Positions 44,461 through 52,178 of a DNA stretch of 64,000 nucleotides are shown one piece after another. Positions within the stretch are counted from its first letter, which is position 1. Every line of letters begins with the position of its first letter. The position numbers were made by a program, and so were the translations under genes. The notes under the pieces are model-generated. The model was not told the DNA's origin. It saw only the letters and a list, made by a program, of their open reading frames with translations, and searched no databases. The DNA is from Nostoc sp. KVJ3 (GTDB lineage: Bacteria > Cyanobacteriota > Cyanobacteriia > Cyanobacteriales > Nostocaceae), in assembly GCF_026127265.1 (NCBI RefSeq), contig NZ_WWFG01000001.1, positions 3,523,501 through 3,587,500 on the forward strand, read 5' to 3'.

Positions 44461-45105
44461 TTAGCGATCGCCATAAACGCTAGATAAATCTAGCCAAATC
44501 GGTAGCCCCAGTTTTTCTAAATAACTTAGGCTAGAGTAAAGTTGCTTGGTTCTCCCCCACAAATCTAAGTCAAACCAGCCGTCATCTTCCGTATCGGGTT
44601 TAAGTGTAGCACTGGTAATATTTACTGTGAGTCCATAACGAGAAACTAACTCAGAAATCACTGGCTCTTTGTAATAAGATTTTAAAACGCACACTTGTAG
44701 GCGCAATCGATTGGTTTGACCCAAAGAAATCCATTGCTGGAATTGTTCTTGCCATTGATTTGTTAGCCATGCAGAGTCTTTGGGACTCTGTTTGCTAGCT
44801 GGATTTGGGAAAGGTAAAGAGTGCTGGTTGGGTTGAATGTGGTTAGCGATCGCTAATTCCAGCAAATTCACTCCCAATCCCTGCAAGTAAGATAGACTAT
44901 TTGTCAGTTTTTGGGGATTTCCCGAAAGTTCCAAATCAAACCAGCCATCGCTGTCACTATCGGATGTTAGGGATGCTGCTTTGATATTGACCGTTAAACC
45001 ATAACGAGACACCAGTCGAGAAATTACAGGTTGCCTATGATACCTCTGAGGTACGAGAATGCGGCTGTACACTGAAGCAGGTTCTACAGAATTACTCTGA
45101 GACAT
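44461..45105 (-). CDS. tandem NIL-domain protein
   Basis: 214 aa with two NIL domains: residues about 17-85 (YHRQPVISRLVSRYGLTVNI, GWFDLELSGNPQKLTNSL) and about 140-205 (YKEPVISELVSRYGLTVNIT, GWFDLDLWGRTKQL). NIL domains are small ferredoxin-like folds known as the methionine-sensing C-terminal regulatory domain of MetN and found alone or in tandem in sulfur-related proteins. Cytoplasmic; likely a ligand-sensing partner in sulfur metabolism. ATG 45105 chosen over TTG 45120. The same NIL type recurs at 46254. Confidence 0.82.
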   Translation of the reverse strand: MSQSNSVEPASVYSRILVPQRYHRQPVISRLVSRYGLTVNIKAASLTSDSDSDGWFDLELSGNPQKLTNSLSYLQGLGVNLLELAIANHIQPNQHSLPFPNPASKQSPKDSAWLTNQWQEQFQQWISLGQTNRLRLQVCVLKSYYKEPVISELVSRYGLTVNITSATLKPDTEDDGWFDLDLWGRTKQLYSSLSYLEKLGLPIWLDLSSVYGDR

Positions 45106-45218
45106 CAGATTAATTCCCAATAGCGATGCCTACGGGGGTCTGTAACCTTACAATTTAACTGTGCTTGCTTGAATATTAGCCTTATAGACATTTTCATCTT
45201 TTTGGCTCTTCTTAAAAT

Positions 45219-45242
45219 ACGGTAACTCTATCGATTTAACGA
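45219..45242. promoter_or_regulatory. candidate sulfur-regulon motif before the NIL gene
   Basis: ACGGTAACTCTATCGATTTA then ACGA, imperfect palindrome (ACGGTAA..TTTAACGA), about 114 nt upstream of the NIL gene on the minus strand, sharing the ATCGATTTA core of the cysE/rrf2 and 16-kb sites. Confidence 0.45.
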
Positions 45243-45401
45243 GCTTGTTGTTATGTAAAGGAGAATCCCACAAAGATTGCCAAAAAGCAATAAGTAAAAT
45301 CACGTAAATTATTGCTCATTTTACGTAGGGTAATTTGAGGTTTAGCCCTTTCAAGGTGACTCATAAAATCTATTGTTTTTTCAGCACTGCGCCAGTTGCT
45401 A

Positions 45402-45556
45402 CAACGGGATGCAATACTGTTCGGTTAAGGCAAGAGACGCGATAAATCGCCGTATCTACGAAGGATTGATTATTGTAAAGACGGCGATTTATCGCGTCTT
45501 TGGGATCTATATATTCTCATCAAATAACCTTAACCGAACCGTATTGCAACGGGACG
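45402..45556. mobile_element. MITE-like element, copy C, with 10-bp target duplication
   Basis: Element 45412-45546 (135 bp, same length as copy A). Left CAATACTGTTCGGTTAAGG, right CCTTAACCGAACCGTATTG: inverse with one mismatch in the first 19. Flanks CAACGGGATG (45402-45411) and CAACGGGACG (45547-45556) agree in 9 of 10. Inner inverted repeat CGATAAATCGCCG / CGGCGATTTATCG as in copy A. Confidence 0.8.
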
Positions 45557-45905
45557 AACCCGCCTCCGGCGCTGGACTCACCGCAATGCACTGGCTTCTC
45601 TGTGCCTCAGTGCTTCATAAGTCAACTATAACTTGAGGTTAAAGCGGTTGATATTTCCATAAAGTCCATAAAAAATCTAACCCCTATCTGACGCGGGAAG
45701 AGAGAAATTCAGACGATTTTAATGGCAATTAGATAGTACATAAATTTGACATATTAATAACACAAAATTGACATCAACTAAATTAAACCTTTTAGAAAAA
45801 GTAGCAGTCTAAATTAATAAATCAATCCAGTTAAATTACTTAAAATTGATTCCCAAAGGATTTAACTGACTTAATACCAGATAGTTCAACAAAGGAAACA
45901 TAGGT
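45557..45905. other. intergenic region before the His-rich gene
   Basis: No gene or recognised repeat. It holds AT-rich DNA that presumably includes the promoter of the following small gene. Confidence 0.4.
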
Positions 45906-46091
45906 ATGAAACGAATACTTGCAGGTGTCTTAGTTGCTTTACCACTGTTCATTGCTGCCATACCAAAACAGGCATCAGCATTAGTTATCGATCTTGGTGG
46001 GCATCATCATCATCAAAGATGGATTCCTGGGCATTGGGAGAGAATACATCACCATAATGTATGGATTCGCGGTCACTATGAACGTTGGTAA
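45906..46091 (+). CDS. small exported His/Trp-rich protein with WxPGHW repeats
   Basis: 61 aa: signal peptide residues 1-25 (RILAGVLVALPLFIAAI then KQASA), then a mature segment with HHHH at 33-36 and two related repeats RWIPGHWERI and VWIRGHYERW. His- and Trp-rich, it may bind metal, but that is inference. Such short WxxGHW/Y-repeat exported proteins occur in many bacteria with unknown function. The start has AGGAAACATAGG upstream. Isolated between two regulatory/transport blocks. Confidence 0.75.
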   Translation: MKRILAGVLVALPLFIAAIPKQASALVIDLGGHHHHQRWIPGHWERIHHHNVWIRGHYERW

Positions 46092-46210
46092 TGAATTTAG
46101 CTAAGTTCACAATCATCTCTATCCAATAGTTTCTTTTATTAGATAGAGGTGGTAAATTACCATACTTTTAATCACAGCGTTTTTCATCTGTTTAAACCAT
46201 AATCATCAGC

Positions 46211-46238
46211 AGGAGCGTACATTTAGCTGTGCGCTCCT
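46211..46238. repeat. GGAGCG palindromic hairpin
   Basis: AGGAGCGTACATTTAGCTGT then GCGCTCCT: an imperfect stem of about ten pairs, related to the 20084-20105 hairpin. Lies in the gap between convergent genes. Confidence 0.5.
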
Positions 46239-46253
46239 ACCATAATATAACCC

Positions 46254-46520
46254 TTACCAATCAGTTGCTTTAGTGTCATCCCACACCTCTAACTCCAAGT
46301 TATGGAGATAGGTTAGGGCGCTCTGAATTTGTGCTTCTGTTCCTTGTAATTCCAGGTCAAACCAACCATCGCCAACAGCGTTGGCTCCTAAAATGGCTGC
46401 GGTGATATTTACAGTCAGTCCATAATCAGACACCAGGCGAGAAATTACAGGTTCTTGGTGATAGTCCTTGGGAATTCTTAACCGAATCCGTTTATTGGTA
46501 AGTGTATTGTCACTAGCCAT
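46254..46520 (-). CDS. NIL-domain protein, single domain
   Basis: 88 aa, essentially one NIL domain: DYHQEPVISRLVSDYGLTVN, then GWFDLELQGTEAQIQSAL. It closely resembles the tandem-domain gene at 44461. ATG 46520 is chosen because GGTGA lies 5 nt upstream. It lies 87 nt after cysW on the same strand, so it probably ends the sbpA-cysT-cysW transcript; a sulfate or methionine-sensing role is inferred. Confidence 0.8.
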   Translation of the reverse strand: MASDNTLTNKRIRLRIPKDYHQEPVISRLVSDYGLTVNITAAILGANAVGDGWFDLELQGTEAQIQSALTYLHNLELEVWDDTKATDW

Positions 46521-46607
46521 AATTGTCACCATCAAAGGGATTGGACATTGGAACTGGGCGTAAAAGAGCAGGGTGAAATAACCAATTTCCCATACCCTAT
46601 ATCTAAC

Positions 46608-47483
46608 CTATTCAACATCTTTAATACGGGTTTTGCGTTCTAAAATCTCTTTCAGCACCAAGGTTACTACTGCTAGCAACCCTAATAGTACAGCCGCAGA
46701 AAAAGCAGCTTCTGTTTCGTATTGTTTGTAAGCATCTTCTACAAACAGTGGTAGGCTCTGGGTTTGGTCAGCAATGTTGCCAGATACTACCGAAACCGCT
46801 CCGAATTCACCCATTGCTCTAGCATTAGTCAAAATCAAACCGTAGAGTAAGCCCCAACGGATGCTAGGCAAGGTGACGCGCCAAAATATCTGCCAATCTT
46901 TTGCACCTAGAGTTCTAGCAGCTTCTTCTTGATCCTTACCAAACTCTTCTAAAACAGGAATCACTTCCCGCGCCACAAAGGGCATACTCACAAAGGCTGT
47001 AGCTAGTACCATACCGGGGAAGGCAAAGACAATCTTGATATCATGGGCTTGGAGCCAAGGGCCAAACCAGCCATTACGCCCGTAAAGTAGCACAATCATC
47101 AATCCTGCGACTACGGGCGAGATAGAAAAGGGAAGATCGATAATACTTAAGACTACCGCACGTCCAGGAAATTTATGACGAGCGATCGCCCAAGCTGCAC
47201 ATAGTCCAAATACTGTATTCAAGGGTAGAGAAATTACCGCTAGCAATAGTGTTAGCCAGGCGGCATGCAGAAAAGCTGGTCGTGTCAGATTGGACAGAAA
47301 CGGCCCAACTCCCTTGCTGAAGGCTTGGACAAAAACGTTAATTGCCGGGATATATTGAACTAGAGCTAAATAAGCGATCGCTATACCAATTAAAACTATT
47401 GGCACCCAACTCTTTTGCTCTTTCGGCTTTGCTGTATCAGATACAGATGCAGATGAATGAAAACTTGGCTTATCTAGTGTCAT
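46608..47483 (-). CDS. cysW: sulfate/thiosulfate ABC transporter permease CysW
   Basis: 291 aa, six membrane helices. Inner-membrane permease motif EEAARTLGAKDWQIFWRVTL with P-S-I, and LPLNTVFGLCAAWAIARHKF in the N-terminal region. Pairs with CysT to carry sulfate handed over by Sbp. Its start overlaps cysT by 14 nt, so translation is coupled. No CysA ATPase follows within the window. Confidence 0.93.
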   Translation of the reverse strand: MTLDKPSFHSSASVSDTAKPKEQKSWVPIVLIGIAIAYLALVQYIPAINVFVQAFSKGVGPFLSNLTRPAFLHAAWLTLLLAVISLPLNTVFGLCAAWAIARHKFPGRAVVLSIIDLPFSISPVVAGLMIVLLYGRNGWFGPWLQAHDIKIVFAFPGMVLATAFVSMPFVAREVIPVLEEFGKDQEEAARTLGAKDWQIFWRVTLPSIRWGLLYGLILTNARAMGEFGAVSVVSGNIADQTQSLPLFVEDAYKQYETEAAFSAAVLLGLLAVVTLVLKEILERKTRIKDVE

Positions 47484-48330
47484 ATCGCCTTGCCCATGCT
47501 TGTAAGAAATTAATTGCCAACAGCAATACCAACGAAATTGATAGTAAAACTATGCCAATTACTGTCGCACCAGAATAGTCATACTGCTCTAACCGTTGGA
47601 AAATCAGCACAGGTGCGATTAAATCTTGATAGGGTGTATTAGAAGAGATAATTACGGTTGACCCATATTCTCCAACTGCACGGGAGAAACCCAAGGCAAC
47701 ACCAGTCAAAATTGTCGGAAATAAAGGTGGCAAAATCACTTTCCAAAAGGTCTGCCATTGAGAAGCACCCAGACACCAAGAAGCTTCTTCAATTTCATGT
47801 TCCATTTCTTGAAGCACGGGTTGCACAGTTCTCACGATAAAAGGTAGTGAGATAAATATCATTGCTACCGCTACTCCAGTGCGGGTAAAGGATACTTTAA
47901 TTCCCAGTGGTGCTAGTAGCGAACCTATCCAACCTTTATCGCTGTAAACTGTTGCCAGGGTTAGCCCTGCTACTGATGTTGGTAGGGCAAAGGGTAAATC
48001 CACTGTGGCATCAATTAAGCGTTTTAACGGAAAGTCGTAACGAACTAGAACCCAAGCAATCAAAGTTCCAAATACGCCATTGAGCAAGGCTGCAAATATT
48101 GCTGTAAAAAAAGTTACATTATATGTTGCTAATGCAATATCACTGGTTGCGATCGCCCAAAATCTCGCCGGAGTTTCTGTACTTGCTTTCAGGAACATGG
48201 CAGCTATGGGGATAAACAACATCACCGTCAGATATCCAATGGTGATTCGCCAAGTCCAGGGAACCCGCCCCAATTTCTTCCAGAACGGTGTTTTGCGTTC
48301 AATTTCCACAGAAGTCCCTACAGTTGTCAC
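47470..48330 (-). CDS. cysT: sulfate/thiosulfate ABC transporter permease CysT
   Basis: 286 aa, six membrane helices; permease motif EEASWCLGASQWQTFWKVIL and GFSRAVGEYGSTVIISSNTP. Partner permease of CysW. Start is GTG at 48330 with GGAG 9 nt upstream. Separated from sbpA by 156 nt containing an inverted-repeat element, so transcript continuity is uncertain. Confidence 0.93.
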   Translation of the reverse strand: MTTVGTSVEIERKTPFWKKLGRVPWTWRITIGYLTVMLFIPIAAMFLKASTETPARFWAIATSDIALATYNVTFFTAIFAALLNGVFGTLIAWVLVRYDFPLKRLIDATVDLPFALPTSVAGLTLATVYSDKGWIGSLLAPLGIKVSFTRTGVAVAMIFISLPFIVRTVQPVLQEMEHEIEEASWCLGASQWQTFWKVILPPLFPTILTGVALGFSRAVGEYGSTVIISSNTPYQDLIAPVLIFQRLEQYDYSGATVIGIVLLSISLVLLLAINFLQAWARRYDTR

Positions 48331-48384
48331 GTCGCTTCGCTCCGAATTTAAAATTCAAAAATCAAAAAAAGTTTTTTGTCAGTA

Positions 48385-48473
48385 TTCGTAATTCGTAATT
48401 ATTACTCCACAACAGTTCGCGGAGTGTGCTGTAAACAAGCAAGTTAGTCTGTCCTTCAATTACGAATTACGAA
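48385..48473. repeat. inverted repeat TTCGTAATTCGTAATT between cysT and sbpA
   Basis: TTCGTAATTCGTAATT (48385-48400) and AATTACGAATTACGAA (48458-48473) are exact inverse copies, 89 bp overall, with an unrelated core. The same TTCGTAATTCGTAATTA string is at 39629-39645, so it is a dispersed sequence. Possibly a small element inserted into the sulfate operon. Confidence 0.65.
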
Positions 48474-48486
48474 TTATTTTGACTAA

Positions 48487-49629
48487 TTACTTTTTCTTGG
48501 CTTGAATTTGGTCAAAAATAGCTCCATCTGCGAAGAACTTCTTATTGATTCCATCCCAACCACCGAAATCTGCAACTGTACCCAGAGTTTTCACTTTGGG
48601 AAATTTGTCTGCAACTTCTTTACTGAGGGTCAAAGTATCATCCGCCGGTCGGAATCCAAATTTGGCAAACTCCTGTTGAGCCTCTGGAGTATATAGATAT
48701 TTGACAAAACCTTCGGCAACTTCACGCGTGCCGTGCTTATCTACATTTTTATCTACCACTGCGATGGGATTATCGATAGATATATTGACATCGGGAATGA
48801 TTGCAGTCAACTTTTCACCCTTTTGTTCTGCCAAAATAATCTCATTTTCATAGTTAATCAAGGCATCACCTTGACCCTGCTTGAAAAAAGCATCAGTAGC
48901 TTCACGTGCATCCTTGGTCAATAAAGGCACGTTTTTATATACTTTGGTAACAAACTCAGTAGCTTTAGCATCATCTCCACCAGTTTTAATCACTGAATTC
49001 CAAAGAGCTAAGAAATTCCAGCGAGCAACCCCTGATGTTTTCGGATCGGCGGTAATTAGTTTGATACCGTCTTTAGATAAATCTTGCCAAGTCTTGATGT
49101 TTTTTGGATTTCCTGGACGTGTGACTAATGCTGCTACTGATTTGGAGACAATACCATTGTTGGGAACTTCTTTCTCCCATCCTGGTTGAATCAATCCAGC
49201 CTTCTCAATTTTTGAGGTATCTCCAGCTAGCGCTAAGTGAACAACATCTGCTTCCAAACCATCGATAACGGCGCGAGTTTGGGAACCAGAACCGCCATAG
49301 CTTTGTTTGAAGACGACAGTTTGGTTATGATCTTTCTTCCATTGTTCTACAAACTTAGGAATGATGGCTTCGTGAGCCGCTTTCGTAACTGCAAAAGAAA
49401 CCAAAGTTAGTTCAATATTATCCTTGCTTGCAGCAACAGGACTAGCAGCAGGGGTTTCCGTGGAAGAATTACCTCCAGTTCCACCGGAGCAAGCGGCTAG
49501 CGCCACACTCAATACCATACCTACCAAAAAGAGTGATACAAAGCTTTTAAGCGAATTTAGCCGGAACCGATATGTTCCATGTTCAGACATCGCTTGTAAT
49601 CTTTTCAGTGGGCGTTGCCACAAACTCAT
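48487..49629 (-). CDS. sbpA: sulfate-binding lipoprotein SbpA
   Basis: 380 aa. N-terminal lipoprotein signal ending in LAAC (Cys at about residue 47) after a basic leader; then the sulfate-binding fold with FKQSYGGSGSQTRAVIDGLEA, ARWNFLALWN and DALINYENEIILAE. Captures sulfate or thiosulfate in the periplasm for CysT-CysW. The start is ATG with GGAGG 8 nt upstream. Highly similar to the second Sbp at 52179, so duplication is evident. Confidence 0.93.
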   Translation of the reverse strand: MSLWQRPLKRLQAMSEHGTYRFRLNSLKSFVSLFLVGMVLSVALAACSGGTGGNSSTETPAASPVAASKDNIELTLVSFAVTKAAHEAIIPKFVEQWKKDHNQTVVFKQSYGGSGSQTRAVIDGLEADVVHLALAGDTSKIEKAGLIQPGWEKEVPNNGIVSKSVAALVTRPGNPKNIKTWQDLSKDGIKLITADPKTSGVARWNFLALWNSVIKTGGDDAKATEFVTKVYKNVPLLTKDAREATDAFFKQGQGDALINYENEIILAEQKGEKLTAIIPDVNISIDNPIAVVDKNVDKHGTREVAEGFVKYLYTPEAQQEFAKFGFRPADDTLTLSKEVADKFPKVKTLGTVADFGGWDGINKKFFADGAIFDQIQAKKK

Positions 49630-49800
49630 TCCATTTCCTCCGCTAATTCTACAGTTATCTGATGGGAATACAGTTATATACTATAATACAGGATGAGTAC
49701 AAGTATCTGGTTATAGATGTATTGACACTCTCCTACCTAAAGGCGAGGAGATTCTTAAGACCTCACAATCTTAATATCCTGTTTGCACAGGTTCTCAGAC

Positions 49801-51246
49801 TCAACACGTTTGCACAAAAGTGCGTGCTGATATCTTTTGAGCGTTTAGGTGTTTAACAGCAAGTTCCGGGGAGTCCCCCCGTACTATCTTAAAACCTCTA
49901 TCTCTAACAGTTTTTGCAGCACCAATATCAGCGTGTTCGTGATATCCGCATTCAGTGCAGATGAATTTTTCACCATCACGGCTAGACTTATCAATATGCC
50001 CACAATTTCTGCATTCAAGGCTAGAGTGTTTAGGGTTAATTTTAATCACGACTTTTCCTTGCTTTGCAGCGAGATACTCAATCTTTAAAATTAATTCACC
50101 CCACCCTGCATCAGAGATAGCGCGATTTAAACCTTTCTTTCTCGATTGCCCATTTTTCAAAAACCTGCCACTATTCTCATCAACTTTAACTTTGCAACGT
50201 CTCAACATACCGGAGATATTTAAATCTTCTAAGGCAATAGCATCAACCTTTCAAGATACTATGAGGTTTGCAACGTCCCACTGGTAAGTGACTCGTTTAT
50301 CTGTAATCTTTTTGTGAAAACGTCCTAACTTGCTAGCTGCTTTTTTACAATTTTTACTACCCTTAACTTTTCTGCTAACTCGCCTCTGTCTAATTTTCAG
50401 AGTACGTTTAGCTTTCTTGTTAGTTGAGAATTTAGGATTATTAATTTGATACCTATCCGACAAGTGAACAAGCTTGGTTATTCCTAAGTCGAAACCAAGG
50501 ATAGACTTAACTTCATCTATTGGTTTTAATACGTAATCTGGAATACTTTTATCTTCAATCCTAATTGAGACATACCAACCATCTTGACGCTTGCGGATTG
50601 TCGCGGACTTGAGAGTAAATCCATCTGGTATTAAGCGAGATTTGAAGAATCGCATCCATCCTAACTTAGGAAGGTAGATTTTACTCCCTTGAACTTTCAC
50701 GCCCATCTGGTAAGTAAAGGATGTAAAATTGCTCCGGTTTTTAAATTTGGGAAACCCTCTACCATCAAAAAAGTTTTTGTAAGCAGTGTCAAGACGTTTA
50801 ACGTTTTGTTGTAGCACTGTAGAATCAATTTTACCAAACCACGGTCTAGCTTTCTTTAGCTGAGGTAAAGCCGTTATTTGGATATCTCCAGCACTACGCC
50901 GTGGGTTTTTCAGCTTGCCATCTAAATCTTTCTTAGCATCCTTCCAAGGTTCTCCGCTTGCACCATTCTTGCTAACAAAACAAGTCAGTGGACAGGCTTC
51001 TGATTTAGTTCTGATATCACAATAGTCTCCCTGAATAAATTGCTGATTATATTGAGCTATTCTGTCAGTCAAACTCCAGTTGTAGGTAGAGCGAAGCATA
51101 TCTAGCCATCCACCCATTTTGTTTGACTGAGTAACGTTAGGACGCAGCTTGTAGGCGTAATTTGTTAGCAGTTTGTAATCACCTCCTATTGTCGATTGGC
51201 TAACTCGATTATACACTACATAATATATACAAAACACAATCAGCAA
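49801..51246 (-). pseudogene. tnpB: TnpB (IS605 OrfB) interrupted by one in-frame stop
   Basis: RNA-guided nuclease of IS200/IS605 elements. One frame runs 51246 to 49801 with a single TGA at 50253-50251. Before the stop: HTH and OrfB core with the first RuvC Asp in ILGFDLGITKLVHLSD. After it: AIALEDLNISGM with the RuvC Glu, the zinc ribbon CRNCGHIDKSSRDGEKFICT, then ECGYHEHADIGAAK with the last RuvC Asp. Reading resumes in the same frame (VS-stop-KVDAI), so only a codon change is needed to restore it. Initiation of the last piece at MLRRC would lose the Glu. Probably inactive; readthrough is possible. Confidence 0.85.
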
Positions 51247-51256
51247 TTACAGAAAG

Positions 51257-51663
51257 ATGGGAATTTTTTCTCCAGATGAATACAGACATGAAGGCAATGC
51301 AATATCACTTCTTAACTATCACTTTGTTTTTATACCAAAACGGAGAAAGAAGGTATTGGTAGACGTAATAGCAGAGAGATTGCAGGAAATCATCTGTGAG
51401 GTTTGCAATTGAATTTAGATGGAAAATTATTGCAATGGAAATCATGCCTGACCATATTCACTTATTTTTGAATGTGAAACCAACAGACAATCCCTCCCAA
51501 ATCATGAACAGAATTAAAGGACGGGCTTCTCATCACTTAAGACTCATAGTTTCCAGAATTACTTAAACTTCCAACTCTATGGACACCAAGCTATTTTGTT
51601 TCAACTGCTGGTAATATTTCTACAAAAAATGTAATAGATTACATAGCACACCAAAAAGATTAA
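51257..51663 (+). pseudogene. tnpA: TnpA (IS200 Y1 transposase), frameshifted
   Basis: Three pieces in different frames: start MGIFSPDEYRHEGNAISLLN then YHFVFIPKRRKK, stop after EVCN; then IIAMEIMPDHIHLFLNVKPT, which carries the HUH motif HIH; then LPTLWTPSYFVSTAGNIST and KNVIDYIAHQ with the catalytic Tyr region. All parts are recognisable Y1-transposase sequence. At least two frameshifts, so non-functional. Starts 10 nt from the tnpB start, opposite strand. Confidence 0.8.
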
Positions 51664-51920
51664 ATCAGAACACCGTAAACGGTGCTATCAGCTTTCATCC
51701 CCTTCCTGAAGTACGAAATACGCAACTACGTTGCTGTTTCTCAGGGGTTTTCAGCATTTCCCTTATAAAAACTTCCTATTCTTGATAAAGAATATGGGAA
51801 TATAACCAGTTATATGAACAATTACAAAGACTCTCATTTTTAATTATCAAGTTGTCATCAAAATCATCTGTTCTATACATCAAGCAACTTGCTAGGGAAC
51901 AGCTAATTTTTAACTCATTT

Positions 51921-51942
51921 CCGGCTTTTCATGAAAAGCCGG
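51921..51942. repeat. 22-bp perfect palindrome CCGGCTTTTCATGAAAAGCC-GG
   Basis: CCGGCTTTTCA (51921-51931) followed by its exact reverse complement. It could form a strong hairpin in the leader between the IS605 remnant and sbp2. Confidence 0.5.
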
Positions 51943-51972
51943 GGAATTTCTATTCGTTGGTACTAATGACTA

Positions 51973-52030
51973 AATCGGCTGGCGGCTATCCCGGATACCC
52001 CTTGAAGGGATGGGATTCCCGCCGATTTTT
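51973..52030 (+). terminator. nested hairpin with T run, possible attenuator of sbp2
   Basis: AAATCGGCTGGCGG at 51972-51985 pairs with TCCCGCCGATTT near 52017-52028, with an inner CCCCTTGAAGGG stem-loop, and ends in TTTTTTT (52024-52030). It looks like an intrinsic terminator. It lies about 150 nt before the second sulfate-binding gene, on the same strand, so it could end an upstream transcript or attenuate a leader. Confidence 0.55.
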
Positions 52031-52119
52031 TTGAGTAAGTCCTAAAATTAAAACTTTTAGTATAAAAATTTAGTTGAAATTCTAGGGTTCATCTGCTAAT
52101 CTCTTCCTAAAGATATAGA

Positions 52120-52143
52120 ACGGTAAATTGACCGATTTACCGT
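52120..52143 (+). promoter_or_regulatory. candidate sulfur-regulon operator before sbp2
   Basis: Perfect dyad ACGGTAAAT (52120-52128) and ATTTACCGT (52135-52143) with spacer TGACCG, 35 nt before the ATG. The ACGGTAAAT half-site occurs in the cysE/rrf2 region and, nearly, before the Crp-like gene. Confidence 0.6.
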
Positions 52144-52178
52144 TGTTTTACAAGTAACTACATAGCATCCAGCATCCC

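Larger units (their letters stand above)
49722..51760. mobile_element. decayed IS200/IS605 element between the two sulfate-binding genes
   Basis: Divergent tnpA and tnpB with outer ends: TTGACACTCTCCTACCTAAA, a hairpin near 49722-49756 past tnpB, and CACCGTAAACGGTG plus CCCC..GGGG hairpins past tnpA to about 51745. These subterminal hairpins are what TnpA recognises. Both transposase genes are broken, so it cannot move alone. Exact outer borders were not determined. Confidence 0.75.

Noticed and set aside
51852..52034. Plus-strand 60-codon frame
   Set aside because: It covers palindromes and the terminator-like hairpin, so it is structural DNA.
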